DNA from: CBDCWT01 sp965223305
GTDB lineage: Bacteria > Planctomycetota > Planctomycetia > Pirellulales > Pirellulaceae
Direction: 5' to 3'
Length of the DNA: 64,000 bases
Assembly (NCBI GenBank): GCA_965223305.1
Contig: CBDCWT010000034.1
Coordinates: 1-64,000, forward strand
Below, in pieces: positions 53,164 through 61,506 of this stretch (positions are counted from its first letter, which is position 1; each line of letters starts with the position of its first letter). Position numbers and translations under genes: made by a program. The notes under the pieces were generated by a model. It had not been told where the DNA came from, searched no databases, and was given only the letters and a program-made list of their open reading frames with translations.

Positions 53164-53209
53164 CCTCATCCGGCCTTCGGCCACCTTCTCCCCGCCGGGG
53201 AGAAGGGAC
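53164..53209. repeat. Family F repeat with strong hairpin
   Basis: The sequence CCCCTCATCCGGCCTTCGGCC is followed by ACCTTCTCCCCGCCGGGGAG and AAGG. Both GGCC.TTC.GGCC and CTTCTCCCC/GGGGAGAAG can form hairpins. Related elements are common in many GC-rich bacteria. Confidence 0.55.
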
Positions 53210-53291
53210 TTTGGTGGAGCGTTCGTTGGGTTAGAATGACAACCCGCGTTCTCGCCCATCCAGTTCAGAACATTCAGGGTCGTCATCCACA

Positions 53292-55799
53292 ATGCAAGTA
53301 AGGCCGATACGCCGCACCAAGTACTTCTCGTGCCGTGGCTGGCTCTCGCAACTCTGCTGTTGGCTGATCATTATCGGTAGTCCTTGCGCCACCACCGCCC
53401 TTGATCAGCTGCGGCTGCCTGCGGGATTTCGAGTGGAACTAGTGCATGCAGTCGACCCGCAGAAAGAGGGCTCTTGGGTAGCGTTGACGGTCGACGAGTC
53501 TGGCAGGCTGATCGCCGCTGACCAGTTCGGTGGGTTGTTCCGAGTGTCTGTCGGAGCAACATCTGATGACCATCTCACATCCACCGTCGAGGCACTCGAT
53601 CTTCCAATCGGTCACGCCCACGGGCTGCTGGTTGCCTTTGACGCTCTTTACATTGTCGTGGCCGCGGATGAACACCGGGGTCCGGGCCTTTACCGGGCAC
53701 GCGACACCGACGCCGATGATCGGTTCGATGAGCTGAAACTGCTGCGGTCGCTCGGCGGCACGGGCGAGCATGGTCCTCATTCCATTGCCGTTGCGCCGGA
53801 CGGGAGGTCCTTGCTGCTGTGCGCAGGAAACAAGACTGCCGTGCCGGATTTGGATAGTTCGCGCGTGCCCCGCCATTGGGGCGAGGACGATCTATTGCCC
53901 CGGATCTGGGGGCCGATCGGCAGCGAAGCGGGTACACCGGCTCCCGGCGGCTGGATCGCCCGGCTCGATCCGGACGGCGGTCAGCTGGAACTCTTAGCAA
54001 TCGGATTCCGTAACGTGTTCGATCTGGCCGTCAATCGGAACGGCGAGATATTTACGTTCGATGCCGACGCGGAATTCGACATGAACACGCCTTGGTATCA
54101 ACCCACACGCGTGCTGCATGTGGTCAGCGGAACGGACTATGGCTGGCGTTCGGGTTCCGGGAAATGGCCCCCGTATTTCGCAGACACACTTCCGCCGGTT
54201 GTTGAGGTAGGAGCCGGTTCACCCACCGGGGTTGCGTTCGGCTACGAAACCAGCTTTCCTCCCAAGTATCGAGACGCGTTGTTCCTCTGCGATTGGAGTT
54301 ACGGCCGCCTGCTCGCGCTACATCTGCAGGCCGACGGAGCGTCCTATCGCGGCGAACTCGAGGAGTTCATGTCTGCGGTGCCGCTGGCAATCACCGACCT
54401 CGTGGTCAATCCACGAGACGGCGCGATCTATTTTGTACTGGGAGGCAGGCGTTCCACATCGGGACTGTATCGGCTGAGCTACGTCGGCGACGACGGCCCC
54501 ACTACGGGCACGGCTGGGGTCTCGGCGAGCCCGGCCGCGGTCCTGCGCCGCAGCTTGGAAGCGTTGCATGACGCCGAGTGCGGGCGGCACGAAGTCGACG
54601 AGGCGTGGCCGCATCTGGCGCATGGCGATCGATTTGTCCGGCACGCCGCGCGAATCGTACTCGAGCGAGCACCTGCCGAACTGTGGCAGGAGCGGGCTCT
54701 CGCCGAGCCAGTGCCGGCCAGCCGGTTGACCGCGCTGTTGGCGCTCTCGCGTGCCGGCGATCCGGCTGTGCTGCCCAGAATGTTGGAGGCTCTGGGTAGC
54801 ACGACCTGGTCATCGCTCGCGTCGAAAGATCAGCTGGCTATGTTGCGGGTCTACGAGCTTGCGCTCTGCCGTATGGCCACTGACGCATGGTCGATCGAGA
54901 GGCCACCGGATTGGTTCGCCGCCCTGCGTGAACGATTGGAGGCGTTGTATCCGACAGGTGATCGCCTGCAGGATCTTCAGCTCAGCAAGTTGCTGGTTTT
55001 TCTTCAGTCGCCGCAGCTGGCGTCTAAGGTCTTGGCCCGCTTTCCGAACGGGACCACTCGCGAAGATCAGCTGCAACTGGCCCTCTGGCTGCGGCACCTG
55101 CGGGAGGGCTGGACGCCGGCGCTTCGCGAGGAGTTCTTTCGCTGGATCCGTCAGGCCGCCACCTGGCCGGGTGGGCTCAGTTTCACCAAGTACATTGAGA
55201 CGATTCACGCAGACTCACTTGCACATCTCTCGCCTGGCGAGCGGAAGGGACTGGGCGATCTTGCGCAGTTTCGCGTGCCGTCCTCGGCACCTCCGACCGT
55301 CGAGCAGAGGCCGTTGATCCAAAGATGGACGCTCGACGACTTGCTCCCGCAAGTCATGCACTCTCGCCGAGAACCCAACATCGCGCGAGGTCGGCGAGTG
55401 TTCGCTGCGGCGAGCTGCTTCGCCTGTCATCGGGTTCGTGGCGAGGGCGGCTCGACCGGGCCGGATCTCACAACTGCAGCGCGGAGGTTTAGTCAAAGAG
55501 ATTTGCTTGACGCGATTCTGGAACCCGACAAGGCGATCAGCGACCAGTATGCGGCAGTTTCGGTGGTCACCTCTGCGGGACGCGTGGTTACAGGCCGGGT
55601 GGTCAATCTTGTCGGCGAGACGATGATGGTTCAGCCCGACATGTTAAGACCGGCCACCATCGTGCGAATTCCCCGAGCCGACGTCGAACGACTAAGCCAC
55701 GCCAAGACATCAATGATGCCCCGCGGTTTGCTTGACACTTTCACCCCAGATGAAGTTGTGGATCTGCTGGCGTTTCTGCGTTCGACGAGTGCAAAGTGA
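53292..55799 (+). CDS. Exported dehydrogenase-like propeller/HEAT/cytochrome c protein
   Basis: The 835-residue protein has an N-terminal hydrophobic signal (LSQLCCWLIIIGSPCATTAL). A beta-propeller of the PVC-type membrane-bound dehydrogenase family follows (about 40-400: LPAGFRVELVHAVDP, GHAHGLLVAFDALYIVVAAD, GEHGPHSIAVAPDGRSLLLC), then a helical HEAT-like part (about 410-680). The C-terminal cytochrome c domain has a haem site CFACH near 709-713 and the distal part PRGLLDTFTPDEVVDLLAFL. This architecture is characteristic of planctomycetes; the proteins are thought to oxidise sugars outside the cytoplasm. Its end overlaps the small convergent gene on the other strand. Confidence 0.87.
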   Translation: MQVRPIRRTKYFSCRGWLSQLCCWLIIIGSPCATTALDQLRLPAGFRVELVHAVDPQKEGSWVALTVDESGRLIAADQFGGLFRVSVGATSDDHLTSTVEALDLPIGHAHGLLVAFDALYIVVAADEHRGPGLYRARDTDADDRFDELKLLRSLGGTGEHGPHSIAVAPDGRSLLLCAGNKTAVPDLDSSRVPRHWGEDDLLPRIWGPIGSEAGTPAPGGWIARLDPDGGQLELLAIGFRNVFDLAVNRNGEIFTFDADAEFDMNTPWYQPTRVLHVVSGTDYGWRSGSGKWPPYFADTLPPVVEVGAGSPTGVAFGYETSFPPKYRDALFLCDWSYGRLLALHLQADGASYRGELEEFMSAVPLAITDLVVNPRDGAIYFVLGGRRSTSGLYRLSYVGDDGPTTGTAGVSASPAAVLRRSLEALHDAECGRHEVDEAWPHLAHGDRFVRHAARIVLERAPAELWQERALAEPVPASRLTALLALSRAGDPAVLPRMLEALGSTTWSSLASKDQLAMLRVYELALCRMATDAWSIERPPDWFAALRERLEALYPTGDRLQDLQLSKLLVFLQSPQLASKVLARFPNGTTREDQLQLALWLRHLREGWTPALREEFFRWIRQAATWPGGLSFTKYIETIHADSLAHLSPGERKGLGDLAQFRVPSSAPPTVEQRPLIQRWTLDDLLPQVMHSRREPNIARGRRVFAAASCFACHRVRGEGGSTGPDLTTAARRFSQRDLLDAILEPDKAISDQYAAVSVVTSAGRVVTGRVVNLVGETMMVQPDMLRPATIVRIPRADVERLSHAKTSMMPRGLLDTFTPDEVVDLLAFLRSTSAK

Positions 55800-55998
55800 A
55801 ATCCAGCTCGGCCGGTTCCTGTGGCTGGGGCAGCCTGTAGACGGCACCTCCGAGCCAACGGCTGGGCCGGTAGAACTTCCGCTGGCACGAGTAGCAGCGG
55901 ATGCAAGTGACCAACCACCTCAGTAGGCTTAAATTTCGATTCCCGCTCTGGCTGCGGAAAACAGATCCCGACCCGCAAAATGGGCAATTCCCGGACAT
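55741..55998 (-). CDS. Small zinc-ribbon protein (85 residues)
   Basis: MSGNCPFCGSGSVFRSQSGN is followed by CIRCYSCQRKFYRPSRW, giving two CxxC knuckles of a rubredoxin-like zinc ribbon. The hydrophobic stretch between them may contact a membrane. ATG 55998 is chosen because GAGAGG lies about nine bases upstream; an ATG 28 codons further up is less likely. The gene converges with the cytochrome gene and shares its last 59 bases with it. Similar short CPxCGS proteins are frequent in planctomycetes; the function is unknown. Confidence 0.65.
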   Translation of the reverse strand: MSGNCPFCGSGSVFRSQSGNRNLSLLRWLVTCIRCYSCQRKFYRPSRWLGGAVYRLPQPQEPAELDFTLHSSNAETPADPQLHLG

Positions 55999-56233
55999 CG
56001 GTGCCTCTCGATTTTCGCCAGGGCTCGTGTTGTCGCCGTTCGGAGCGTACCGGTGGACACGAACCTTGCTCTCCACCTCCATCGTCCAATTGATGGTGGC
56101 GAGTGATCCCCATCTTGCCGCGGCGGCTTTGAAACCTGCAACGCCGGCCTAGTTCTATCGTTTTCCTGGCTCGGACGGTTATCCCGGATTATTCGTGAAG
56201 CAAGCGTTAGTTAGGGCAAGTGCCTAACCCGAA

Positions 56234-56395
56234 TTATTCATGAGCGATCTGCTGCGAGGTCGTAAGTCCATCCGTGGCTTCGTCATGCTTCACAATTCTC
56301 CCTCGACGTATTGCTTCAATACGCCTGCGGGAGAATTGCTCGCCTTCCTTGCCACGAACGTACTTACAACCTCTCGCCACGATCTTCATGAATAA
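56234..56395. repeat. Palindromic element, open reading frame on both strands
   Basis: The ends TTATTCATGA and TCATGAATAA are inverted. Inside, GCGAGGTCGTAAGT faces ACTTACAACCTCTCGC. At the centre CAATTCTCCC, GTATTG, CAATAC and GGGAGAATTG make a strong hairpin. Because of this symmetry a 51-codon frame from ATG to TAA exists on the plus strand (56240-56395) and on the minus strand (56389-56234). Further partial ends lie at 56175 and 56211-56235. I regard it as a mobile or RNA-forming element rather than two genes. Confidence 0.6.
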
Positions 56396-56537
56396 TCCGG
56401 GCTAACGCTCCCTCGGCCTTGCCTTGCATGTTTCAAGTTCCGTGCTCGCGCCAATCGTAACCCGACGCGTCAGTTTTGAAGTTGCGATTTTCGCTGTCTG
56501 GCGGATACAAGATGTCAAGTTCGCCGCGTTTTTCGGA

Positions 56538-56606
56538 ACCCGAAGCGTCAGCGAGGGGGAGTTGGTGCACCAACGCAAGTAATTCCCTCGCTGACGCTTC
56601 GGGTTA
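56538..56606. repeat. Family B palindromic element (complete copy)
   Basis: Perfect 21-bp inverted arms (56538-56558, starting AACCCGAAGCGTCAGCGAGG, and 56586-56606) enclose GTTGGTGCACCAAC, itself a 14-bp palindrome. The same element, with one decayed arm, lies at 41522-41595, and a fragment lies near 56456-56473. It is 20 bases downstream of the gmhB stop and may serve as its terminator. Confidence 0.75.
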
Positions 56607-56625
56607 CGAAGAGGAGCGCGTTGCT

Positions 56626-57168
56626 TCAGCGCAGTTGCGACGCCAATAGTTGGACAGCAGCTTCGTGCAGGCTGTCTACTGTGAGGTCGGGCTCAAGGAC
56701 AAGGTGTGCCGTGTCCCAATAACGGCTGCGGATCAAGGCCGTCCGCATCCCAAGTCGGGTACCGAACTCCACGTCGCTCAGCTTGTCACCGATCATCCAG
56801 CTCGACGGATAGTCGATGCTCTGGCCGAGCTGGTGCTCGATGCGTTTCGCCATGCCAACGTTCGGTTTTCTACAATCGCAGTTGTCTGCTGCGGCGTGCG
56901 GGCAGTAGGTGGTGGCGTCGACCGGTGCCTGCTGCGCCGCCAGCTGCTCCTGCATGTAGCGGTGCAGCAAATCGACATCCTCGGCACTGTAGAGTCCGCG
57001 AGCGATACCGGATTGGTTGGTGACCACTCCGATCGCGTAGCCGGCGTCGACGAGCAGTTTCACTGCGGCCGGCGCCGCGGGGAGCCACTCGAAGTCTTGA
57101 ATCCGCGAGACGTAGCCGTGATCGACGTTGAGAGTTCCGTCGCGGTCGAGGAGAACAATTCTGCGCAT
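56626..57168 (-). CDS. gmhB: D-glycero-beta-D-manno-heptose 1,7-bisphosphate 7-phosphatase
   Basis: This HAD-family phosphatase of 180 residues removes the 7-phosphate from heptose bisphosphate on the way to ADP-heptose for lipopolysaccharide core. Motif I is LLDRDGTLN (Asp8 nucleophile, Asp10), motif II VVTNQSG, Lys101 in CRKPN, motif IV GDKLSD. The four zinc ligands of the family are seen as Cys89, His91, Cys97 and Cys99. The length is normal. It is divergent from the radical SAM genes; a heptosyltransferase-like gene further downstream fits the same lipopolysaccharide theme. Confidence 0.9.
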   Translation of the reverse strand: MRRIVLLDRDGTLNVDHGYVSRIQDFEWLPAAPAAVKLLVDAGYAIGVVTNQSGIARGLYSAEDVDLLHRYMQEQLAAQQAPVDATTYCPHAAADNCDCRKPNVGMAKRIEHQLGQSIDYPSSWMIGDKLSDVEFGTRLGMRTALIRSRYWDTAHLVLEPDLTVDSLHEAAVQLLASQLR

Positions 57169-57478
57169 GATCGGTCAGCCTGAGAGGTTGTTGCTTGCTG
57201 GAAGCCCACCGCCATTTTCTCGCTGGCGATCCTCCGATCCGGAAGCGAGCTCGTCCAAATCAGAGCATTTCCGGCGGCTTTCGCCAGGTGTCTGACCGGG
57301 CGGCTCGAGTTGTAAGTCGGGCTGCAGGCACCCCATGGGGGGGCTGAACCGGGACGCTGGGGACGAAATCGGGCTGTAAAAACTTGCTCTGCAGGCTCGG
57401 GGCCGATAGACTGGCTGGTATCAAATTTTCACATTTATCGACTCTTATATTGTATTATCCCTTCGCGAGTCCTCAAAC
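57169..57478. other. Divergent intergenic region with AT-rich promoter side
   Basis: The 310 bases between gmhB and the radical SAM gene are GC-rich on the left and AT-rich from about 57420 (TATCAAATTTTCACATTTAT, ATATTGTATTA), so promoters are likely there. No gene or known repeat is seen. Confidence 0.4.
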
Positions 57479-59008
57479 ATGAACGCAAGCTCTTGCGGCT
57501 CAACGCCATCAGTCGTGCAGTTGCGGCGGCCAGCGGGCCCCCTTCCGCAACCCGACAGCGAAAAGTGCACGCGACCGGTCATCCTGATCAATCCCAAGGC
57601 GACCTACTCAGACGAGATCGCTCAAAAGTGCTTTCCACCTATTAATTTGTTGCTGCTGGCGGCCTGTCTGGAGGAGGCTCAGATTCCTGTCGACGTGATC
57701 GACGCCAACGCTATGGGAATCGAAGACGAGGAGTTGGCGCAGCAATGCAGAGAGCAAAATCCGCTGATGATCGGGGTCCCTGTCTACGCCGAGACGCTTT
57801 ACACGACGGCGCGGACAATTGAGGTGATCGCCCGCGCTTGCCCGGACGCAAAAATCGTCACCGGCGGCCCACAGGCCTCGGCGGCGCCCGAGTGGATGTT
57901 GCGGGACGTTCCTGAGATCGACTATGTGATGGCGGGCGATTGTGAGCGGAGTCTCGTGACGCTTTGCCGTTTCGTGCAGGCGGGCGAAAACCCGTCGCAC
58001 CAGATCGCCGGACTCTTCACGCGGGAAGGAGGGGCTCCGATCGAGGGACACGGGCCACGCGTGAAGGAATTGGACAGCATACCTTTTCCGGCAAGGCACT
58101 TGGTTCAGCGGGGTTATGACGAGAAGCGATACTACGCGCTGATGATCGCCCAGCGGCCCGTGGACTCGATGATCACCAGCCGCGGCTGTCCGCACCGCTG
58201 TCACTTTTGCTACAACGTTGACACGAAGATGCGGTTCCGGTCCGTCGACAACTGTCTCGAAGAGATGGCTTACCTGGTTGACCGCGGCATCACCAACATA
58301 GAGATTCTCGACGACAACTTCACTGCGGTTCGTTCTCGGGCCATCGACTTCTTCGGCCGGCTAAAGAAGGAGAAACTGGGGGTTACGCTGCGGGTGAAGG
58401 CCCGGGCGGACGCCATCAAGGAGGATATGGTCAAGGCGGCTCAAGCCGCCGGCGTCTACAACATGAGCATCGGTATGGAGTCGGGTTCCGATGCCGTGCT
58501 GAAAGCGATGAACAAGAAGGTCACGGTTAACCACTTGGTCGAGGCGTGCCGAATCGTGAAGAAGTATCGCATGGACTGCCACACGGGTTGGATTCTTGGA
58601 TACCCGGGGGAGACCAAGGAGACGATCTCGGAGACAATTGACCTGATTCGGGCGGTCAAGCCGACAACGGCGGGGATCGGAATCCTGCGTCCTTATCCTG
58701 GTACGGCTTTGTACGATCAAGTAAAAGCGGACGGGTCGCTGGTCGGCGATTGGTCGGCGCTCGATCCCACACCGCCGTGGGTCAAGCTGCCTTGGATTAA
58801 CTCGTATCAGGAGATGGTCCGGATCCTCAAGGATGTAACCCGGAAGATTTACTTCCGGCCGTATTACTTTGCGACGTATGGTAAGCGAATCTTATCGAAT
58901 GCGAACTGGATGATGGCTCGCTACGCCGCTCAAGAGTTGACGCGGTCGATGCCGTTCTCGAAGCGAAAACTGTCCTATCAATCGCACGCTGTGGACATCA
59001 AACACTAG
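57479..59008 (+). CDS. Cobalamin-binding-domain radical SAM enzyme
   Basis: The 509-residue protein has an N-terminal B12-binding-type domain (about 25-170: VILINPKATY, PPINLLLLAACLEEA, IVTGGPQASAAPEWML) and a radical SAM core with the iron-sulphur cysteines 237, 241 and 244 (SRGCPHRCHFCYN). Later landmarks are ILDDNFTAVRSRA, MSIGMESGSDAVLKAMNKK and GWILGYPGETKET. No DxHxxG motif is evident, so true cobalamin binding is uncertain. The family carries out methylations and other difficult modifications in lipids, peptides and natural products. With the next radical SAM gene and DUF362 it forms a putative biosynthetic group. Confidence 0.85.
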   Translation: MNASSCGSTPSVVQLRRPAGPLPQPDSEKCTRPVILINPKATYSDEIAQKCFPPINLLLLAACLEEAQIPVDVIDANAMGIEDEELAQQCREQNPLMIGVPVYAETLYTTARTIEVIARACPDAKIVTGGPQASAAPEWMLRDVPEIDYVMAGDCERSLVTLCRFVQAGENPSHQIAGLFTREGGAPIEGHGPRVKELDSIPFPARHLVQRGYDEKRYYALMIAQRPVDSMITSRGCPHRCHFCYNVDTKMRFRSVDNCLEEMAYLVDRGITNIEILDDNFTAVRSRAIDFFGRLKKEKLGVTLRVKARADAIKEDMVKAAQAAGVYNMSIGMESGSDAVLKAMNKKVTVNHLVEACRIVKKYRMDCHTGWILGYPGETKETISETIDLIRAVKPTTAGIGILRPYPGTALYDQVKADGSLVGDWSALDPTPPWVKLPWINSYQEMVRILKDVTRKIYFRPYYFATYGKRILSNANWMMARYAAQELTRSMPFSKRKLSYQSHAVDIKH

Positions 59009-59126
59009 TGTGAAGCCGTTTTTTACTTTCTGCTTTTCGTAGCGGCTCAGTCCAGCCGCAGTGATGCCGGCAAGTACGCGTAGCGCGGGACCGCCTTGTG
59101 AGCAAAACCATCCTGCGAGGTGTGCC

Positions 59127-60125
59127 ATGGGGCTCCTAACCAAAGCAAAACTCGGTATGTCCGTGCTGGAATACCAGCTTACGGGTAAGCCGAAGCCGAT
59201 CGCCGTTGCCTGGCTGATCACGGGGCGCTGCAATATCCTCTGTGACTACTGTAAGTGGAAACAGGAGCGCAAGTCCGACGAACTAAACACGCAGAGCGTG
59301 TTGGATTTGATCGACCAGATGCACGCGGCTGGAGTTCAGCTAGTATCGTTCACCGGCGGTGAGCCGCTTGTCCGCCAGGACATGGGCGAGATCATTCGGC
59401 ACGTCAAACGCCGCGGCATGGTGTGCAAGATGAACACCAATGGCATCATGTTGCCGCGACGAATTGACGACTGCCGGCCGTTGGATCTATTGCAAGTCAG
59501 TGTCGACGGGCCTCCGGAGATCATGGATCGGTTGCGAGGTAAAGGAACCTCTCAGCGAGCGACGCACGCCATCCAGTATGCGACGGAGGCGGGGATCCGT
59601 ACCCAGCTGATTGCCTGTCTGACACGTGACAATGTGTCGCGGTTAGATGAGGTGCTTGACTACGGCTTAGAACTTGGAGTCGGTTTCTGCTTTCAAGTTC
59701 TAACCACGAAGTATCTCACGGACGAAGAGATCGATAATTCCGTGCCCGCAAAGGCGGATCTAGAGCGAGCACTCGAGTACCTGCTCGGGCTGAACCGTAG
59801 TGGAGATCGGCGGGCACGCGCTATCGCCAGTAAGAACAGCGAACTGGAGTACTACTTGGGGATCTTGCAAGACGGTTCTCCGGGTTGCGAATGCGCATTA
59901 GTGACTTGCACCATGATGCCCAACGGTCGTCTGATCTTCTGCGGTAGTGCCAAGGCAGGCAGCTATCGCAGTTACGACACGACCAAAGTGGGGTTTGCTG
60001 AAGCGTTCCAGCAATTGAGCATTCCCGACTGCGATGGTTGTGTGTGTGTCGGCAAGCTGCGGATCTCGAAGGTCTACCAGATCGATCTGCCGGTTATCAA
60101 GGAGATGATCGGCGCGCGATTCTAA
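59127..60125 (+). CDS. Radical SAM protein with SPASM-like C-terminal cysteines
   Basis: The 332-residue product has the radical SAM cluster Cys35, Cys39 and Cys42 (TGRCNILCDYCKWK), then VSFTGGEPLVRQDMGEIIRH and LLQVSVDGPPEIMDRLRG. Late cysteines (GCECALVTCTMMPNGRLIFC and CDGCVCVG) suggest extra iron-sulphur clusters of the SPASM/twitch type. ATG 59127 follows GCGAGG and is favoured over the ATG at 59061. It lies about 120 bases after the B12-type radical SAM gene. The substrate is unknown; peptide or lipid-linked substrates are typical of the family. Confidence 0.83.
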   Translation: MGLLTKAKLGMSVLEYQLTGKPKPIAVAWLITGRCNILCDYCKWKQERKSDELNTQSVLDLIDQMHAAGVQLVSFTGGEPLVRQDMGEIIRHVKRRGMVCKMNTNGIMLPRRIDDCRPLDLLQVSVDGPPEIMDRLRGKGTSQRATHAIQYATEAGIRTQLIACLTRDNVSRLDEVLDYGLELGVGFCFQVLTTKYLTDEEIDNSVPAKADLERALEYLLGLNRSGDRRARAIASKNSELEYYLGILQDGSPGCECALVTCTMMPNGRLIFCGSAKAGSYRSYDTTKVGFAEAFQQLSIPDCDGCVCVGKLRISKVYQIDLPVIKEMIGARF

Positions 60126-60267
60126 GAGTGTTGTCGGCGCGACGCTCGGCGACGGGAGCTTGCCGGTCATGTCCTCTGTGCTGGCGACGCCTGCGGCGGC
60201 AAGTCCCCTCTGCGTCGCGCTCACACGCCGGCCCTCTGAGCACGCTCGGCGACTGACGGTCAGCAGG

Positions 60268-61404
60268 CTATTTTATCTTTGCTAGATCATATCCTGGCGA
60301 TTTGGAACGATAGGTGCTGTGGAGGATCTTGGGCACCTTGAGCGTGACGGCGTTGTTCTGGCAGCTTTCCACGCACGTCATGCACTTCACGCAATTGCTG
60401 CGGATTTGTGGCGGGCCGCTGAGGTCGATCGCGCCCACCGGGCAGAGTTCTGCGACGTGTGCCAGGTCCTCTTTGCGGCTCGTGTTGAGCGTGGGTCGTA
60501 TGGCGAAATAGCGGACGCCGTACTTGATCTTGCCTAGGATGCCAATCTTGGCTTTGGATGGTACGGCCGGTTTGATGGGAACACGGATTTCATCAGTCGG
60601 TGGTCCGATCACGTCAATCTGGTTCGGGTCGGAGACGCCCAATCCCCGCTGCTGGGCAACTGAGAGGATCTTGACGGGAGGGATGCCCGCTAGATCGGCT
60701 AGGATCGTGTCCAGAGCCACTAGATCGGTTGACCCTGCCACCAAGCCAACGTGCTTGGGTGTGCCATTCGTGGGTCCTTGGCCCTCCATCACCAGGATGC
60801 CGTCCACCAGCGCCAGGGCGGGTTTCACGTGTCCAAACACGTCGAGGATGACGTTCAGGAAGTCCACCCAGCGAGGGTGTTTGAAGTGCTGGTATGGCTT
60901 GATGGCCCCCGGCAGTATCCCGAACATGTTCTTGACGGCACAAGTGAATTCGACGAAGTCATGAGGCTTCAGCTTGGGAACCGAGATGACCACGTCCGCG
61001 TCCAACACGTGCTCGCTCATGTAGGTCTGCTTGATGTGCACGCCATCGATCTGCACGGTCCTCATCTGCCCGGAGTCGAGCGGAATGCACGGCACGTCCA
61101 GCTCTTGCGAGAGCCGCGTGAAGCCGGAAAGATCGAAGGTCTCCCGGGTAAAACCGTAAATGCTGCACGAGTCGCCGATATACGGCTCGCCCCCTGCGTC
61201 TCGGACGAGTTGGACAACCGCGGCGGCAAAGAGAGGGTGCGTACAGACCGCCCACTCCGGCGGTCCGGCCTTGGTCAGGTTCACCTTAAGCAGCACCTTC
61301 TTGCCGGCAACGATTTCCGCAGCGCCCATCGATTTCCAAATGGGCGTTAAGACGTTGAAAACATCTTCGTACTTATCACATCGGTCTACATAGACGCTAG
61401 GCAT
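60268..61404 (-). CDS. DUF362 protein with C-terminal 4Fe-4S ferredoxin domain
   Basis: The 378-residue protein has the DUF362 domain (VLLKVNLTKAGPPEWAVCTH, VVISVPKLKPHDFVEFTCAV, KNMFGILPGAIKPY, LVDGILVMEGQGPTNG) and, at the end, ferredoxin-type cysteines (CPVGAIDLSGP and CVKCMTCVESCQNNAV) for a 4Fe-4S cluster pair. ATG 61404 has GGAG eight bases upstream. DUF362-ferredoxin proteins are thought to be redox partners. It converges with the radical SAM genes across 140 bases of GC-rich hairpin-rich DNA, so it could supply electrons to them; this is inference from position. Confidence 0.85.
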   Translation of the reverse strand: MPSVYVDRCDKYEDVFNVLTPIWKSMGAAEIVAGKKVLLKVNLTKAGPPEWAVCTHPLFAAAVVQLVRDAGGEPYIGDSCSIYGFTRETFDLSGFTRLSQELDVPCIPLDSGQMRTVQIDGVHIKQTYMSEHVLDADVVISVPKLKPHDFVEFTCAVKNMFGILPGAIKPYQHFKHPRWVDFLNVILDVFGHVKPALALVDGILVMEGQGPTNGTPKHVGLVAGSTDLVALDTILADLAGIPPVKILSVAQQRGLGVSDPNQIDVIGPPTDEIRVPIKPAVPSKAKIGILGKIKYGVRYFAIRPTLNTSRKEDLAHVAELCPVGAIDLSGPPQIRSNCVKCMTCVESCQNNAVTLKVPKILHSTYRSKSPGYDLAKIK

Positions 61405-61506
61405 GGAGCGCTCCGTTCGTAGGTCGGCGACAGGCTACCAAGACCAGCTGCGAGGTGGTGCCCAAACACCAAAGGCTAAGTTCTACCTCCTCACTGTCAA
61501 GGGTTG

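Larger units (their letters stand above)
52880..53291. other. Intergenic region with three different repeat families
   Basis: The region contains a truncated family C palindrome (53004-53043), a GGCTCGGCAGGAGCCTCGCC element of family E (53062-53086) and the hairpin CTTCTCCCCGCCGGGGAGAAG inside the element 53164-53209. No coding sequence is evident. Confidence 0.6.

Noticed and set aside
56240..56395. 51-residue peptide gene on either strand of the palindrome
   Set aside because: Neither has a ribosome site, and the mirrored start and stop codons follow from the palindrome; kept as a finding only.
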